This document shows, one piece after another, positions 8,616 to 16,981 of a stretch of DNA of 64,000 bases; positions within the stretch are counted from its first letter, which is position 1, and each line of letters opens with the position of its first letter. The notes beneath the pieces were generated by a model. It was not told the origin of the DNA. It made no database searches and worked only from the letters and a program-made list of their open reading frames with translations. Origin of the DNA: Pseudomonadota bacterium (GTDB taxonomy: Bacteria; Pseudomonadota; Gammaproteobacteria; Pseudomonadales; Oleiphilaceae); NCBI GenBank assembly GCA_002747395.1, contig PDPE01000032.1:1-64000 (forward strand). The letters are read 5' to 3'. A program made the translations under genes and the position numbers.

Positions 8616-9056
8616 AACGGCCGCCTCCAACCGCACAACAGCACAAATGAACGCGTTGAATACAGGCGCATCCAGGCCTGCAATAAAGATTACAACTGCT
8701 TGTTTCTTTTTGAATTTTCACTACTCAGGCACTCCTTGCCCCATTTACCATTGCCATTCACTTTTGCCGACTCCAGGGTCAACAGCAGCACACGTAAACG
8801 GTAATTTCCCATATAAACACCGAACATCCTGTTCAGTTTTGGCGCATCACTGCGCTTTTTTTATGCTAATCAAATTCTGCTTGCTTGTTCAACCCCCATT
8901 CTTTTTTATTTTTGAGCATGATCTCATTTTTACCCTGTTACAAAATTTATGTTTGATTTTTACTCAAAAAATGGGCAAGATGGCAAGCAACTGTTCAAGG
9001 GCAAGGAATGCCCGAACCTGTTACCCAGACTGACAGATTAAAAATGGATTTTTCTT
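8616..9056. promoter_or_regulatory. divergent T3SS control region
   Basis: About 440 bases separate the regulator (minus) from the FliO-like gene (plus), and no convincing gene was found in them. Bases 8800-8990 are AT-rich compared with the surrounding genes. Both T3SS arms must start transcription from here or nearby, so operators are expected, but no clear sigma-70 or sigma-54 promoter could be assigned by eye. A terminator-like hairpin lies inside the region. Confidence 0.5.
8842..8862 (+). terminator. small GC hairpin with T-run in the divergent region
   Basis: GCGCA (8842-8846) and TGCGC (8851-8855) form a 5-bp stem with a TCAC loop, followed by seven T residues. This looks like a weak rho-independent terminator or attenuator reading rightward. 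No gene ends just before it, so it may act on a leader transcript ahead of the FliO-like/sctV arm. The stem is short, so it could be chance. Confidence 0.4.
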
Positions 9057-9353
9057 ATGTTGCATTTCCTCATCCCCTGCACGGTACTCACTCTCCTGGG
9101 CCTTGCTGCCTGGTATCTTGTTGTAAAACGCAGTGCCATCGTTGGTGCCGGCCCGGCCACACTCGTTCAGGTATTGCCGCTCGGGCCCAAAAGCCGGGTG
9201 CTGGTACTGGAGCTGGATAACGAACAACTCGTGCTGGGTGATTCCGGCAGCCAGATCAACCTGCTGACCTGCAAGCCCGTACCAAGCCGGAAACAGGTGA
9301 TCCAGGCCCCTGAAAACAGCGCTTCCTGCGCGGAGCTGGTTAACCGGGCCTGA
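9057..9353 (+). CDS. FliO-like small membrane protein in the T3SS locus
   Basis: A 98-residue protein with one N-terminal membrane helix (about residues 4-23) and a short cytoplasmic beta domain. The stretch VLPLGPKSRVLVLELDNEQL then VLGDSGSQINLL matches the FliO pattern of SLGPRERLVVVEV...LLLGVTPGQI...LL. FliO helps assemble the FliP/SctR core of flagellar export gates and is normally absent from non-flagellar systems. It lies 136 bases before sctV, in the same direction, as first gene of the plus arm. The assignment is by eye on a short protein; an assembly role for SctR is inference. Confidence 0.62.
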   Translation: MLHFLIPCTVLTLLGLAAWYLVVKRSAIVGAGPATLVQVLPLGPKSRVLVLELDNEQLVLGDSGSQINLLTCKPVPSRKQVIQAPENSASCAELVNRA

Positions 9354-9432
9354 AATCGCTCCGGCAAGATAATCAGAGTACAAGAAAACAGAACACGGAA
9401 CCGTTCTGTACAAGATACCCGAATCGCATTCA

Positions 9433-9480
9433 GCAGATTTATTGGTATCCAACGGATTTATTGGCACTAAACGGATTTGG
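9433..9480. repeat. degenerate tandem repeat ahead of sctV
   Basis: Three imperfect copies of a roughly 19-base unit (CAGATTTATTGGTATCCAA, ACGGATTTATTGGCACTAA, then ACGGATTTGG) lie directly before the sctV start. It belongs to a class of short junction duplications seen through the window. No function can be assigned. Confidence 0.6.
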
Positions 9481-9489
9481 CACCCTGAA

Positions 9490-11490
9490 ATGAATACCAA
9501 CCTGTCTCCAGGCAAAATGTCCTGGCCAAAGCGGCATGGCACCCCATCGAACCGATGTTCCGCAAAGCAAAACTACAGTGACGTGGTACTTGCCTTTGCC
9601 GTTGTTGCCATTGTCGGCCTGATGATTTTTCCTTTGCCCCTGCTTGTTATCGATGTTCTGGTCGCGATCAATATTCTTGTTTCCATTGGCCTGTTACTGC
9701 TGGCGATCTACATTCCATCTGCGAGTGCCTTTGCCAGTTTCCCAAGCGTCATTCTCCTGACCACCCTGTTTCGGCTGTCGTTATCCATTGCCATTACCCG
9801 CCTTATTCTGATGGATGCGGATGCCGGAGATATTATTGACACCTTTGGCAACCTTGTGGTCGGTGGCAACCTGGTTGTCGGGATCGTTGTTTTTATCATC
9901 ATTACCGTGGTGCAGTTTATTGTCATCGCCAAAGGTGCAGAACGAGTTGCAGAAGTGGCGGCCAGGTTTACACTGGACGCCATGCCGGGAAAGCAGCTGT
10001 CTATCGACTCCGATCTTCGCTCCGGCCTGCTGAGCAAAGAAGATGCGCGGAAAAAGCGTCAGGCGCTGGAGCTTGAAAGTCAGCTTCATGGTGCAATGGA
10101 TGGCGCGATGAAGTTTGTCAAAGGCGATGCCATTGCAGGTATTGTTATTTTGATCGTCAATATTATTGGCGGATTGACCATTGGCCTGATGCAACGAGAT
10201 ATGGCTTTGGCCGATGCCGCCCACACCTATACCATTCTGACCATTGGCGATGGACTGGTGGCCCAGATACCGGCTTTGCTTACGTCCATTTCAGCCGGGT
10301 TGATTATCACCAGAAACAGTAATGGTGACAGTGACAGCAATGATGAAGGGGATAACAGTAACAAGAACCTTGGCAGTGCCATTTCATCCCAGGTCAGTGC
10401 CTATCCGCGAGTGACACTGATCGGTGGTGCCCTGGCCCTGTTTCTGGCACTGATTCCGGGCTTCCCGTCGCCGGTTTTCCTGGTGATCGGCGGAGTGCTT
10501 CTGACAACCAGCTATCTCAGACTCAAACCCGGTTCCCTGCCCGGCCTGTTTTCCGGCAGGGTGGCAAAAGATGTCGGGCAAGACGAGACACAACCCGAAC
10601 ATAACGGGTTACTTCCACCACCGGCTCTTGAAATCAGGCTTGGACAGGAGCTGGAAAGTGCTATCAGCAAACAACAGTTATCCAGATCGCTGACCGGCAT
10701 TCTGAATAGGATCAGTGAACAATATGGTGTCCCCTTTCCCGATCCGGTCATCAGCGTTCAATCGGACAAGGCCGACCACAACTACCAGGTTCTGGCCTAT
10801 GGTGCAACACTGTGGTCAACCAGTCATAGCGAAAAGACCCCGGACACACTGGAACAGGAAATCAACAGGCAAACGGAGCAGGTTATTGTTGACAACATGG
10901 GCATTTTCATCGGCATACAGGAAACATCCGGCCTGGTCAATCAATGGAATGTCGATTACCCCGACCTGGTCAAGGAAACGCTGCGAGCCATCACGCCACA
11001 GCGACTGAGCGAGGTACTCAGGCGCTTGCTGGAAGAGGGTGTTCCCATTCGAAGTTTGAGGGATATATTTGAAAGCCTGACCAAATATGCCGCTGCAGAA
11101 AAAGACGCTGAATTGCTCACCGAGCGTCTCCGTATCGGGTTGAAAAGACAAATCAGCGAACATTTCTCGGGAACAAACAACGAGTTGAAAGCGATTGTAT
11201 TGCACCCGTTGTTCGAACAGCAACTGCGAGACAGTCTGTCAGCAGGGCCGTCATCCGGTTCAGACAATCCGGCACTGGCCTCTTACACGACGCTGATAGA
11301 AGGCATTGCAGAGGCGGATAGCGATAGCCGGCTAGATTCATCGACCGTAGTGCTCTGCTCATCGGACTTGCGACGACACGTGCGAAGGATCGCATGGGAA
11401 CACAACAAAAAGTTGCCGGTACTGGGCTATCAGGAGCTGCTGACCAACATCACCATCACGCCATTACACCAGATTGGCGGCCAAATCTGA
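9490..11490 (+). CDS. sctV: T3SS export-gate protein SctV
   Basis: SctV (YscV/FlhA family) forms the nonameric export ring that receives chaperone-substrate complexes. From ATG 9490 it has 666 residues; ATG 9517 is a close alternative and neither ribosome site is strong. The membrane half holds the family-defining stretch FRLSLSIAITRLILMDADAG, then GNLVVGGNLVVGIVVF and SERVAEV-like AERVAEVAARFTLDAMPGKQ. The cytoplasmic half contains the usual ring-building domain with VPIRSLRDIFESL. A three-copy repeat built on GGATTTATTGG lies just upstream. Confidence 0.95.
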   Translation: MNTNLSPGKMSWPKRHGTPSNRCSAKQNYSDVVLAFAVVAIVGLMIFPLPLLVIDVLVAINILVSIGLLLLAIYIPSASAFASFPSVILLTTLFRLSLSIAITRLILMDADAGDIIDTFGNLVVGGNLVVGIVVFIIITVVQFIVIAKGAERVAEVAARFTLDAMPGKQLSIDSDLRSGLLSKEDARKKRQALELESQLHGAMDGAMKFVKGDAIAGIVILIVNIIGGLTIGLMQRDMALADAAHTYTILTIGDGLVAQIPALLTSISAGLIITRNSNGDSDSNDEGDNSNKNLGSAISSQVSAYPRVTLIGGALALFLALIPGFPSPVFLVIGGVLLTTSYLRLKPGSLPGLFSGRVAKDVGQDETQPEHNGLLPPPALEIRLGQELESAISKQQLSRSLTGILNRISEQYGVPFPDPVISVQSDKADHNYQVLAYGATLWSTSHSEKTPDTLEQEINRQTEQVIVDNMGIFIGIQETSGLVNQWNVDYPDLVKETLRAITPQRLSEVLRRLLEEGVPIRSLRDIFESLTKYAAAEKDAELLTERLRIGLKRQISEHFSGTNNELKAIVLHPLFEQQLRDSLSAGPSSGSDNPALASYTTLIEGIAEADSDSRLDSSTVVLCSSDLRRHVRRIAWEHNKKLPVLGYQELLTNITITPLHQIGGQI

Positions 11491-11609
11491 TTATTATTGA
11501 AAGACAGCAATGTCAAGGAAGAAAGGGAATAACATGGGAACGACACATCTTTCTCGTCAAGCACCGGTTTCTATCTCAAATCCGGGAAGGCTGCCGGCAA
11601 GTGCTCTGG

Positions 11610-11645
11610 TGCCGAAAGGAGTATTGATGCCGAAAAGAGTATCGA
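11610..11645 (+). repeat. 18-bp duplication carrying the sctC start region
   Basis: Two copies of an 18-base unit (11610-11627 and 11628-11645) read TGCCGAAAGGAGTATTGA and TGCCGAAAAGAGTATCGA. Each contains a purine-rich ribosome-site-like block and is followed by TG completing an ATG, so both the start and its Shine-Dalgarno region are duplicated in frame. The encoded protein starts MPKRVSMSAK. Confidence 0.7.
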
Positions 11646-13537
11646 TGTCGGCAAAGACATTCATTGTTTCAACCGTCATTGTGCTGACAATACTGTGTGG
11701 ACTGTCAACGATGGCGCAGGCCAGGGCCCTGAAATTCAAAGACACCTCCCAGTTCAGTTATCGGCTGAAAGAAAAACCACTCCAGGAATTTTTGCTGACC
11801 TTGTTGACAGAACAGGGTCACCAGGGTGTAGTCAGCGAGCAGGTGGCAGCGATGAACCGGCGTTTAAACGGCATCAGACAAGGGACACCCCAGAGCATTT
11901 TCGACAGCATTTTACGGACTAACGGTTTGGTCACCTACTTTGATGGCAGCAAGGTGTATATCTATCAGGTCAATGAGCTCATCCAGAGATTTATTGCCGT
12001 CCCGGCTGACGATTTCCGACAACTGAAAAAGGCCATCAAGGCGATGAATATGCACGACAGGGAAAATGTCACCCGCTTCAACCGGTCTACCGGGCTGGTT
12101 TCAATTAACGGCACTCCCGCCTATGTCAATCAGATTCAGCGAATTATTCAGGCACTCAATATCAGAAACCTGAATGCGGCATCAGAATTTCAATATTATT
12201 CACTAAAATTTGCCTGGGCGACTGACCGGGTATTCACAGTGGGAGGTCGCGAAGTCACCATTCCCGGTGTCGCTTCCATTTTGCGACAGGCCATCGGCGA
12301 ACAGCCAACACGAATGACATCACAACCCGGGGATTCGGCCCTTTCTGTTCGTTCCGAATCATTGAAGGGGAGCGGCATGGCGGCGATAGGCAGACAGGCC
12401 GGCGACCAAAAGAGGCAGATCACCCTGGGCGACGACAAGACCATCAACGTCTTCAGTTCCAGGGGAAATAACGATTTTGCTCCTTCGGAGTCCGGATTGA
12501 ACAGCCAACGACTGCTGGAAAACGACAGCTCACGCGTGGTCGCAGACCCACACCATAATGGCATTATTATCCGGGATTTACCGGAACGCATGCCGCTTTA
12601 TGCCAAACTGATCAAAAAACTCGACCGGCCAACGCCCATTGTCGAAATCGAGGCAACGATTATTGATATCAACATTGATAAACTGTCCGAGCAAGGCATT
12701 GAATGGCGATTCGGCCAAAACAACCTTGAAGTGCTTTTTGCCCACGCAAATAGCAAAACAAACCAGGTTGGAGCCGCTCTGGCCGGTAGCGTAAATGTAC
12801 TGGAACAAATTCCCGGATTCCAGTTGGGCGCCATTATCGGCAATCACAATCAGCTTGTCAGCCGGTTGAACCTGCTTGAGAAAGAGGGTTTGGTCTCCAT
12901 TACTTCCCGCCCCCGAGTGGCTACGCTCAATGACCTTGACGCTGTTATAGAGAGTGGTCGCTCGCTTTATGTGCCGGTGGAAGGCGCATTTGAGACAGAC
13001 CTGTTCAAGGTTTACTCGGGAACGGTACTTCGAGTTACGCCCCATATCATAAAAGACGGGCCCGAAACCCGCATTCGTCTGCTTGTTTCGGTAGAGGATG
13101 GCACAGTAGATATGCTGACCGATACGGACGGTGCCAGCGTCCCGGCCTCGACACGCAATGCAGTCGTAACCCAGGCTATAGTCAACTCGGGGCACAGCCT
13201 TTTGCTGGGGGGATTGGTAAGGGAAGCTTCTGTTCAGGAAACCAGCAAGATTCCCCTTCTTGGAGACCTGCCGCTTCTGGGCAAACTGTTTCGTACAGAC
13301 AAGGAAAAAGGCAACAGAAGCGAACGCATGTACATCATTTCGCCCAGGATCATCACCTCACAAAGTGCCGATCAGACAGCCCGGGGCATAATGAACAAAA
13401 CAGAGGCATTACCTTTGGCTTCCAGACCTTCGACATCCGGTCATTCGACACCTGCGGAGAAAAACAGAGAAGTCGCGCCACAGTGTAAAAACGACTGCCA
13501 ACCCGGGTTGACGGCAGACAAACTGGTCATGTTCTAG
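11627..13537 (+). CDS. sctC: T3SS outer-membrane secretin SctC
   Basis: SctC (YscC/EscC) forms the outer-membrane channel for the needle. The start at ATG 11627 is chosen because AAAGGAG sits 5 bases upstream and a hydrophobic signal peptide follows directly; ATGs at 11510 and 11534 would add an unlikely extension. It has 636 residues. N-terminal N0/N1-type domains are followed by a low-complexity insert (residues 200-280) and the C-terminal secretin core with EATIIDINIDKLSEQGIEW, ITSRPRVATLND and GGLVREASVQETSKIPLLGD. No pilotin gene is recognised nearby, though the downstream lipoprotein hydrolase is exported. Confidence 0.95.
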   Translation: MPKRVSMSAKTFIVSTVIVLTILCGLSTMAQARALKFKDTSQFSYRLKEKPLQEFLLTLLTEQGHQGVVSEQVAAMNRRLNGIRQGTPQSIFDSILRTNGLVTYFDGSKVYIYQVNELIQRFIAVPADDFRQLKKAIKAMNMHDRENVTRFNRSTGLVSINGTPAYVNQIQRIIQALNIRNLNAASEFQYYSLKFAWATDRVFTVGGREVTIPGVASILRQAIGEQPTRMTSQPGDSALSVRSESLKGSGMAAIGRQAGDQKRQITLGDDKTINVFSSRGNNDFAPSESGLNSQRLLENDSSRVVADPHHNGIIIRDLPERMPLYAKLIKKLDRPTPIVEIEATIIDINIDKLSEQGIEWRFGQNNLEVLFAHANSKTNQVGAALAGSVNVLEQIPGFQLGAIIGNHNQLVSRLNLLEKEGLVSITSRPRVATLNDLDAVIESGRSLYVPVEGAFETDLFKVYSGTVLRVTPHIIKDGPETRIRLLVSVEDGTVDMLTDTDGASVPASTRNAVVTQAIVNSGHSLLLGGLVREASVQETSKIPLLGDLPLLGKLFRTDKEKGNRSERMYIISPRIITSQSADQTARGIMNKTEALPLASRPSTSGHSTPAEKNREVAPQCKNDCQPGLTADKLVMF

Positions 13538-13549
13538 GTGAACCCGACG

Positions 13550-14467
13550 ATGAATCATACAGCTGTGTTGGAAGTCATCTCCGGTCTGCATACCGGTGCC
13601 CGTCACCCGGTGCAGGCCAATGATGTTCTGGTAATTGGCAGTGGAATGGATTGTGACATTATCCTCCAGGACAGTGGCATCACAGACGCCCACTGCATTG
13701 TATATTTTCAATCTGGCAAGCTGATGATTCGACCGGTGAAATCTGATATCGAGATTGATGGAAAGCCGCTGGATAAAGGCAGGCAAAGCCGACTGAAAGC
13801 TGGAGATACGGTTCAGCTCGGCGAGTCCAGACTGTGCTTTCTGATACCAGCAAGGTTAAAAAGCCGGGATCAGGTGACCCGACACGGGCGATGGATTCCT
13901 TTGGAGAAAAGCCTGAAAACCAGGCTGTACAAGCTGCTGATTGCCATTCCTCTGTTGCTCGTTTCCACCGGTATTGTTCACTCCAGCCTGAGCGGCACAC
14001 AAAACAGTGTGAAAAGTGATGCGCCTCCAACTCAACCTTCAGCGGAACCCGCTGCAAAGCAACAGGAAAAACGAATAGCTGACAATGTGAAAGAGGTATT
14101 GAGGCTATCCGGCATCACGGCAGACAGCCGATACCTTGGCAATGGAGAAGTCGAAATTTCCGGCCATTTTCACGATCCGGGTCAACTCAAAAAAACCATA
14201 GGTTCGCGGTCAATGACAGAAATTACCGGCCTGAAGCGTATTCTGGCCAGAAATCTTGCTCAAAAACAGAATAAGGTGCCGTTACCAGAGCTTGCGATTC
14301 AAACCGTTGTCACAGGTCAGGACCCCTATATTGTGACCACAGACGGATCACAGCACTATTTGGGCGCCGAGCTGAACGACAACTTTGTTTTGACCCGCAT
14401 ATCACTAAACGAAATCACCCTGAAAAACCGGGACGGAGAAGAAACAAGCATACAATTACACCCGTAA
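13550..14467 (+). CDS. sctD: T3SS inner-membrane ring protein SctD (FHA domain)
   Basis: SctD (YscD/PrgH) forms the outer inner-membrane ring and contacts SctK/SctL through its cytoplasmic FHA domain. Residues 5-105 form the FHA-like domain, with LVIGSGMDCDIILQDSGITD; one transmembrane helix lies near residues 130-150 and a periplasmic part follows. At 305 residues it is short for the family (YscD has about 420), so it probably has fewer periplasmic ring modules. ATG 13550 has AGGTGA upstream; a GTG at 13538, immediately after the sctC stop, is an alternative. It is the next gene after sctC, the usual order. Confidence 0.85.
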   Translation: MNHTAVLEVISGLHTGARHPVQANDVLVIGSGMDCDIILQDSGITDAHCIVYFQSGKLMIRPVKSDIEIDGKPLDKGRQSRLKAGDTVQLGESRLCFLIPARLKSRDQVTRHGRWIPLEKSLKTRLYKLLIAIPLLLVSTGIVHSSLSGTQNSVKSDAPPTQPSAEPAAKQQEKRIADNVKEVLRLSGITADSRYLGNGEVEISGHFHDPGQLKKTIGSRSMTEITGLKRILARNLAQKQNKVPLPELAIQTVVTGQDPYIVTTDGSQHYLGAELNDNFVLTRISLNEITLKNRDGEETSIQLHP

Positions 14468-14489
14468 AACCAGACTGCCAAAACCGGCT

Positions 14490-14556
14490 CAGGAAAACCA
14501 ACCCGGGAAAACCACCCCGGAAAAACCAACACTGCAACGCCAAACGGAATAAAGGA
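14490..14556. repeat. degenerate GGAAAACCA repeats between sctD and sctF
   Basis: Three imperfect units of about 14-15 bases built on GGAAAACCAACCCG lie between sctD and the next gene, followed by a duplicated GGAATAAA directly ahead of the start at 14566. The second GGAATAA can serve as the ribosome site. It resembles other junction duplications in this window. Confidence 0.5.
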
Positions 14557-14565
14557 ATAAACGCA

Positions 14566-14874
14566 ATGGACAGCATCAAATCAATCAGTGACCTGGCATC
14601 GATCCCGACCAACACCAGCAAGCCCCACCCCAGGGACAATGAACTGACCAGCTGGTACGAAGCTATGGCTTCAGCCTGGGGCGAAACACTGGATCAGCAG
14701 GCTGAAAAAATCACCACACTGTCGCAAGAAATCGGGGGGCAGGGTCAGGATGACCCCGGAACCATCACCATGCTTTCTGCCGAATCAATGCGTATGCAGT
14801 TTCTTTCAAACAATGCCGCCAATGCAACGTCCAGCGTGGGCAAATCGCTCGAAACACTGGCCAGAAAGCAATAA
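14566..14874 (+). CDS. candidate T3SS needle protein SctF
   Basis: A 102-residue, mostly helical protein between sctD and sctI, where yscF lies in Ysc-type operons. It has no signal peptide, as expected for a T3SS-exported early substrate. The C-terminal half, DDPGTITMLSAESMRMQFL then VGKSLETLARKQ, fits the helix-turn-helix pattern shared by needle and inner-rod subunits. The alternative is a second inner-rod-like protein, because its tail also resembles SctI. Assignment to the needle rests on position and size. A large palindrome follows the gene. Confidence 0.55.
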   Translation: MDSIKSISDLASIPTNTSKPHPRDNELTSWYEAMASAWGETLDQQAEKITTLSQEIGGQGQDDPGTITMLSAESMRMQFLSNNAANATSSVGKSLETLARKQ

Positions 14875-14890
14875 CCGAAAAACACTAACC

Positions 14891-15026
14891 GGAGTATCTG
14901 CTCAAGCCTCCATGAGGCAGTCTGCACAGGAAGCGTCTTTGGCATGGATACCAAAGTCGAGCTTACAGGGACGTATTCACAGCGTCTTCCTGTGCAGACT
15001 GCCCCACGGAGGCATGGGCAGATACC
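14891..15026. repeat. large imperfect palindrome between sctF and sctI
   Basis: Two arms of about 41 bases (14891-14933 and 14986-15026) are inverted copies with few mismatches. The central 16 bases CAGTCTGCACAGGAAG (14918-14933) pair perfectly with 14986-15001. A second small hairpin, CTTTGG (14937-14942) with CCAAAG (14951-14956), lies in the loop. The shape fits a REP/MITE-like mobile palindrome. In RNA it would form a long stem between two structural genes and could affect their relative expression. Confidence 0.8.
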
Positions 15027-15059
15027 AATTAAATCCAGTTTGAAAAAAGGAATTTCACC

Positions 15060-15467
15060 ATGGTCGAAGGGATTTCACCCATGCTGTACGACATAGCATC
15101 ACCGCAAACGACAGCTCCCGGCAATCAGGCAGACAAGCACTATTCCGTATACGAAGTTGCGGAATACGAGGCCCTGCACGCTGCGCAGCCCGAACCTGGA
15201 GTCACAATGGAAAACAGGGAAGCCGCCACCGTCGAGTCGCACGGGTTCCAGACCGCTCTGGAATCCCTGCAATCACTCAATGGCAGCCTGAAATCGCTTG
15301 GCCTGGATGCGCTAAGAGCAGCGGGTGAAGGCCAGTCACTGACCCCGAGCGACATGCTGCACATCAGTGTCAAATCCCATGAGTTTATGTTTCAAAGCCA
15401 GCTGACGGCGACCGTTGCCAACAAAACATCGGATGGTATCACCCAATTGTTCAAACAGCAGTCCTGA
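15060..15467 (+). CDS. sctI: T3SS inner-rod protein SctI
   Basis: SctI forms the inner rod/adaptor at the needle base. The protein has 135 residues with no signal peptide. Its C-terminal third, LTPSDMLHISVKSHEFMFQ then TVANKTSDGITQLFKQQ, matches the conserved SctI/HrpB2 pattern, in which a TP(A/S)D(L/M) motif is followed by a long amphipathic helix ending near LF-x-x-Q. AAGGAA lies 7 bases before ATG 15060. Its place before sctJ is standard. Confidence 0.72.
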   Translation: MVEGISPMLYDIASPQTTAPGNQADKHYSVYEVAEYEALHAAQPEPGVTMENREAATVESHGFQTALESLQSLNGSLKSLGLDALRAAGEGQSLTPSDMLHISVKSHEFMFQSQLTATVANKTSDGITQLFKQQS

Positions 15468-15546
15468 TCGAAACACAAACCTGCCTGCTCATCGCCTGCA
15501 CAGGTGGCTGAGTAGTTACACACAGACTTACTATCACGGATTTACC

Positions 15547-16305
15547 ATGATGATTACTATATGGCTCAGGTTTCAGCAACTACTGAAAACAGCGGTGCTT
15601 TTTATGGCAGTTTTAGCGCTCTCTGCATGCAATGAATCGCCACTGTACTCATCCCTCGATGAACAACAGGCCAATGAAATAGAAGCGGCACTGCTTGCCG
15701 CCAACATCAATGCCCGCAAACAAAAGGCAGGCAAGGACAATGGGTGGTCGGTCAGTGTCGACAGACACGATATCGCACCGGCAATGCTTCTGCTGTCAGA
15801 AAAAGGCCTGCCTAAAGAGAACCCGCCTACATTGCACGATGTATTTCCCAGGGAGGGCTTTGTTTCTTCACCCAGAGAGGAAAAAGCCCGCTACATTTAT
15901 GCCCTTTCCCAGGAGCTTGCCAGCACTATCATGCTCATTGACGGTGTGGTGGCCGCACGTGTGCATGTCGCATTACCGGAAAAACAGCTGCTGGATGACA
16001 GCCCCGCTCCCGCCTCTGCTTCAGTGGTGATTATTCAGGAACCCGGGGTAGACCTGTCCGGCTATGATACGGATATCAAAGCCATTGTCACCGATGGTAT
16101 AGAGGATATGAAGGATGTAAATCGTGTCACCGTCAAGTTTTTTTCCAAAAGAAAAGCCAGCCTGCCTGAAAACTTTGCTGCACCGGAAACAAATACACCG
16201 CCGGCATGGCTCGCCGGTATAATTGGTATCACAGCAGGTGCAGGTGCAGCCGGAATCGGCGGGTATCGCTATCGCGGCAAAAGGCGTGATCGTCATGTCG
16301 GATAG
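15547..16305 (+). CDS. sctJ: T3SS inner-membrane ring lipoprotein SctJ
   Basis: SctJ (YscJ/FliF-like) forms the inner ring with SctD. From ATG 15547 it has 252 residues: signal peptide, lipobox LSAC near residue 22, the linked ring domains with ALLAANINARKQK and REEKARYIYALSQEL, and VVAARVHVALPE, then a C-terminal transmembrane helix with a basic tail. These are the hallmark features of SctJ. The end overlaps the sctK start by 11 bases. Confidence 0.95.
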   Translation: MMITIWLRFQQLLKTAVLFMAVLALSACNESPLYSSLDEQQANEIEAALLAANINARKQKAGKDNGWSVSVDRHDIAPAMLLLSEKGLPKENPPTLHDVFPREGFVSSPREEKARYIYALSQELASTIMLIDGVVAARVHVALPEKQLLDDSPAPASASVVIIQEPGVDLSGYDTDIKAIVTDGIEDMKDVNRVTVKFFSKRKASLPENFAAPETNTPPAWLAGIIGITAGAGAAGIGGYRYRGKRRDRHVG

Positions 16306-16981
16306 AAAGCAGGCCATGCAATTTGTACAGGGCTTTATCATAGACAATGCGCATGAAAGCTGGCTGGGCCACAGCCATCCGACACTGATTCAACAGGCAA
16401 GATCAACAGGTGTCGGCCGGCAACATCTGGCTCGACAACTCGGTGAGCATTTCGATACATTCAGCAAAATTGACGACAGCACTGTTACCGAAGAGGCCCG
16501 GCTCATTGCCGAACTGCTGGCCTGTGATAAAAAGGTCAGGGACAAAACGGCCAGAGACAGCCTGACCACCACATTGGGAGCCTTGAGATTTTCCCTGCTC
16601 ATACAACAGGCCATATCCCGCCCGTTGGTACTGGCCATTCGTCGTCACCTGGGTGACACCATCTATCAAAAAGTATTGCAGTACCAGTCAGACAGACAGG
16701 GATCAAGGAAACCCGCGACAAAACAGGGGGCCGAACAATCCGGCAATATGATCAGCGAAAAAATTTTCTGGCTCCGGCTCTTGCCTCAGGCCGGTATGGC
16801 GGAATTGCTCGGTTATCTGCATGCCAGCCACACAGTACTCCTCCAGCCGATATCATGCCTTTTTGAAAAAAGCCGGTTTGCAGATACCCCGTTTTCAGAG
16901 ATGTCGGCGGCACTGCCTCATGCCTGCATCGAAAACGAAATAGAGAAACTGATCCATCCTGACCAGGGCGAAACGCCATGA
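16295..16981 (+). CDS. sctK: T3SS sorting-platform accessory protein SctK
   Basis: SctK (YscK/OrgA-like) links the SctD ring to the SctQ pods. The family is poorly conserved; this call relies on position between sctJ and sctL, size (228 residues), lack of membrane segments, and an N-terminal pattern VQGFIIDNAHESWLG then LARQLGEHFD. ATG 16295 has AAGGCG upstream and overlaps the end of sctJ; its stop overlaps the sctL start (ATGA). Confidence 0.68.
   Translation: MSDRKQAMQFVQGFIIDNAHESWLGHSHPTLIQQARSTGVGRQHLARQLGEHFDTFSKIDDSTVTEEARLIAELLACDKKVRDKTARDSLTTTLGALRFSLLIQQAISRPLVLAIRRHLGDTIYQKVLQYQSDRQGSRKPATKQGAEQSGNMISEKIFWLRLLPQAGMAELLGYLHASHTVLLQPISCLFEKSRFADTPFSEMSAALPHACIENEIEKLIHPDQGETP

Noticed and set aside
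8590..9033. 147-residue open frame across the regulator start and divergent region
   Set aside because: Composition is low in typical coding character, it overlaps the regulator on the other strand, and there is no recognisable motif.
11510..11626. Upstream starts for SctC (11510, 11534)
   Set aside because: They would put 31-39 polar residues before the signal peptide; ATG 11627 has the best ribosome site.
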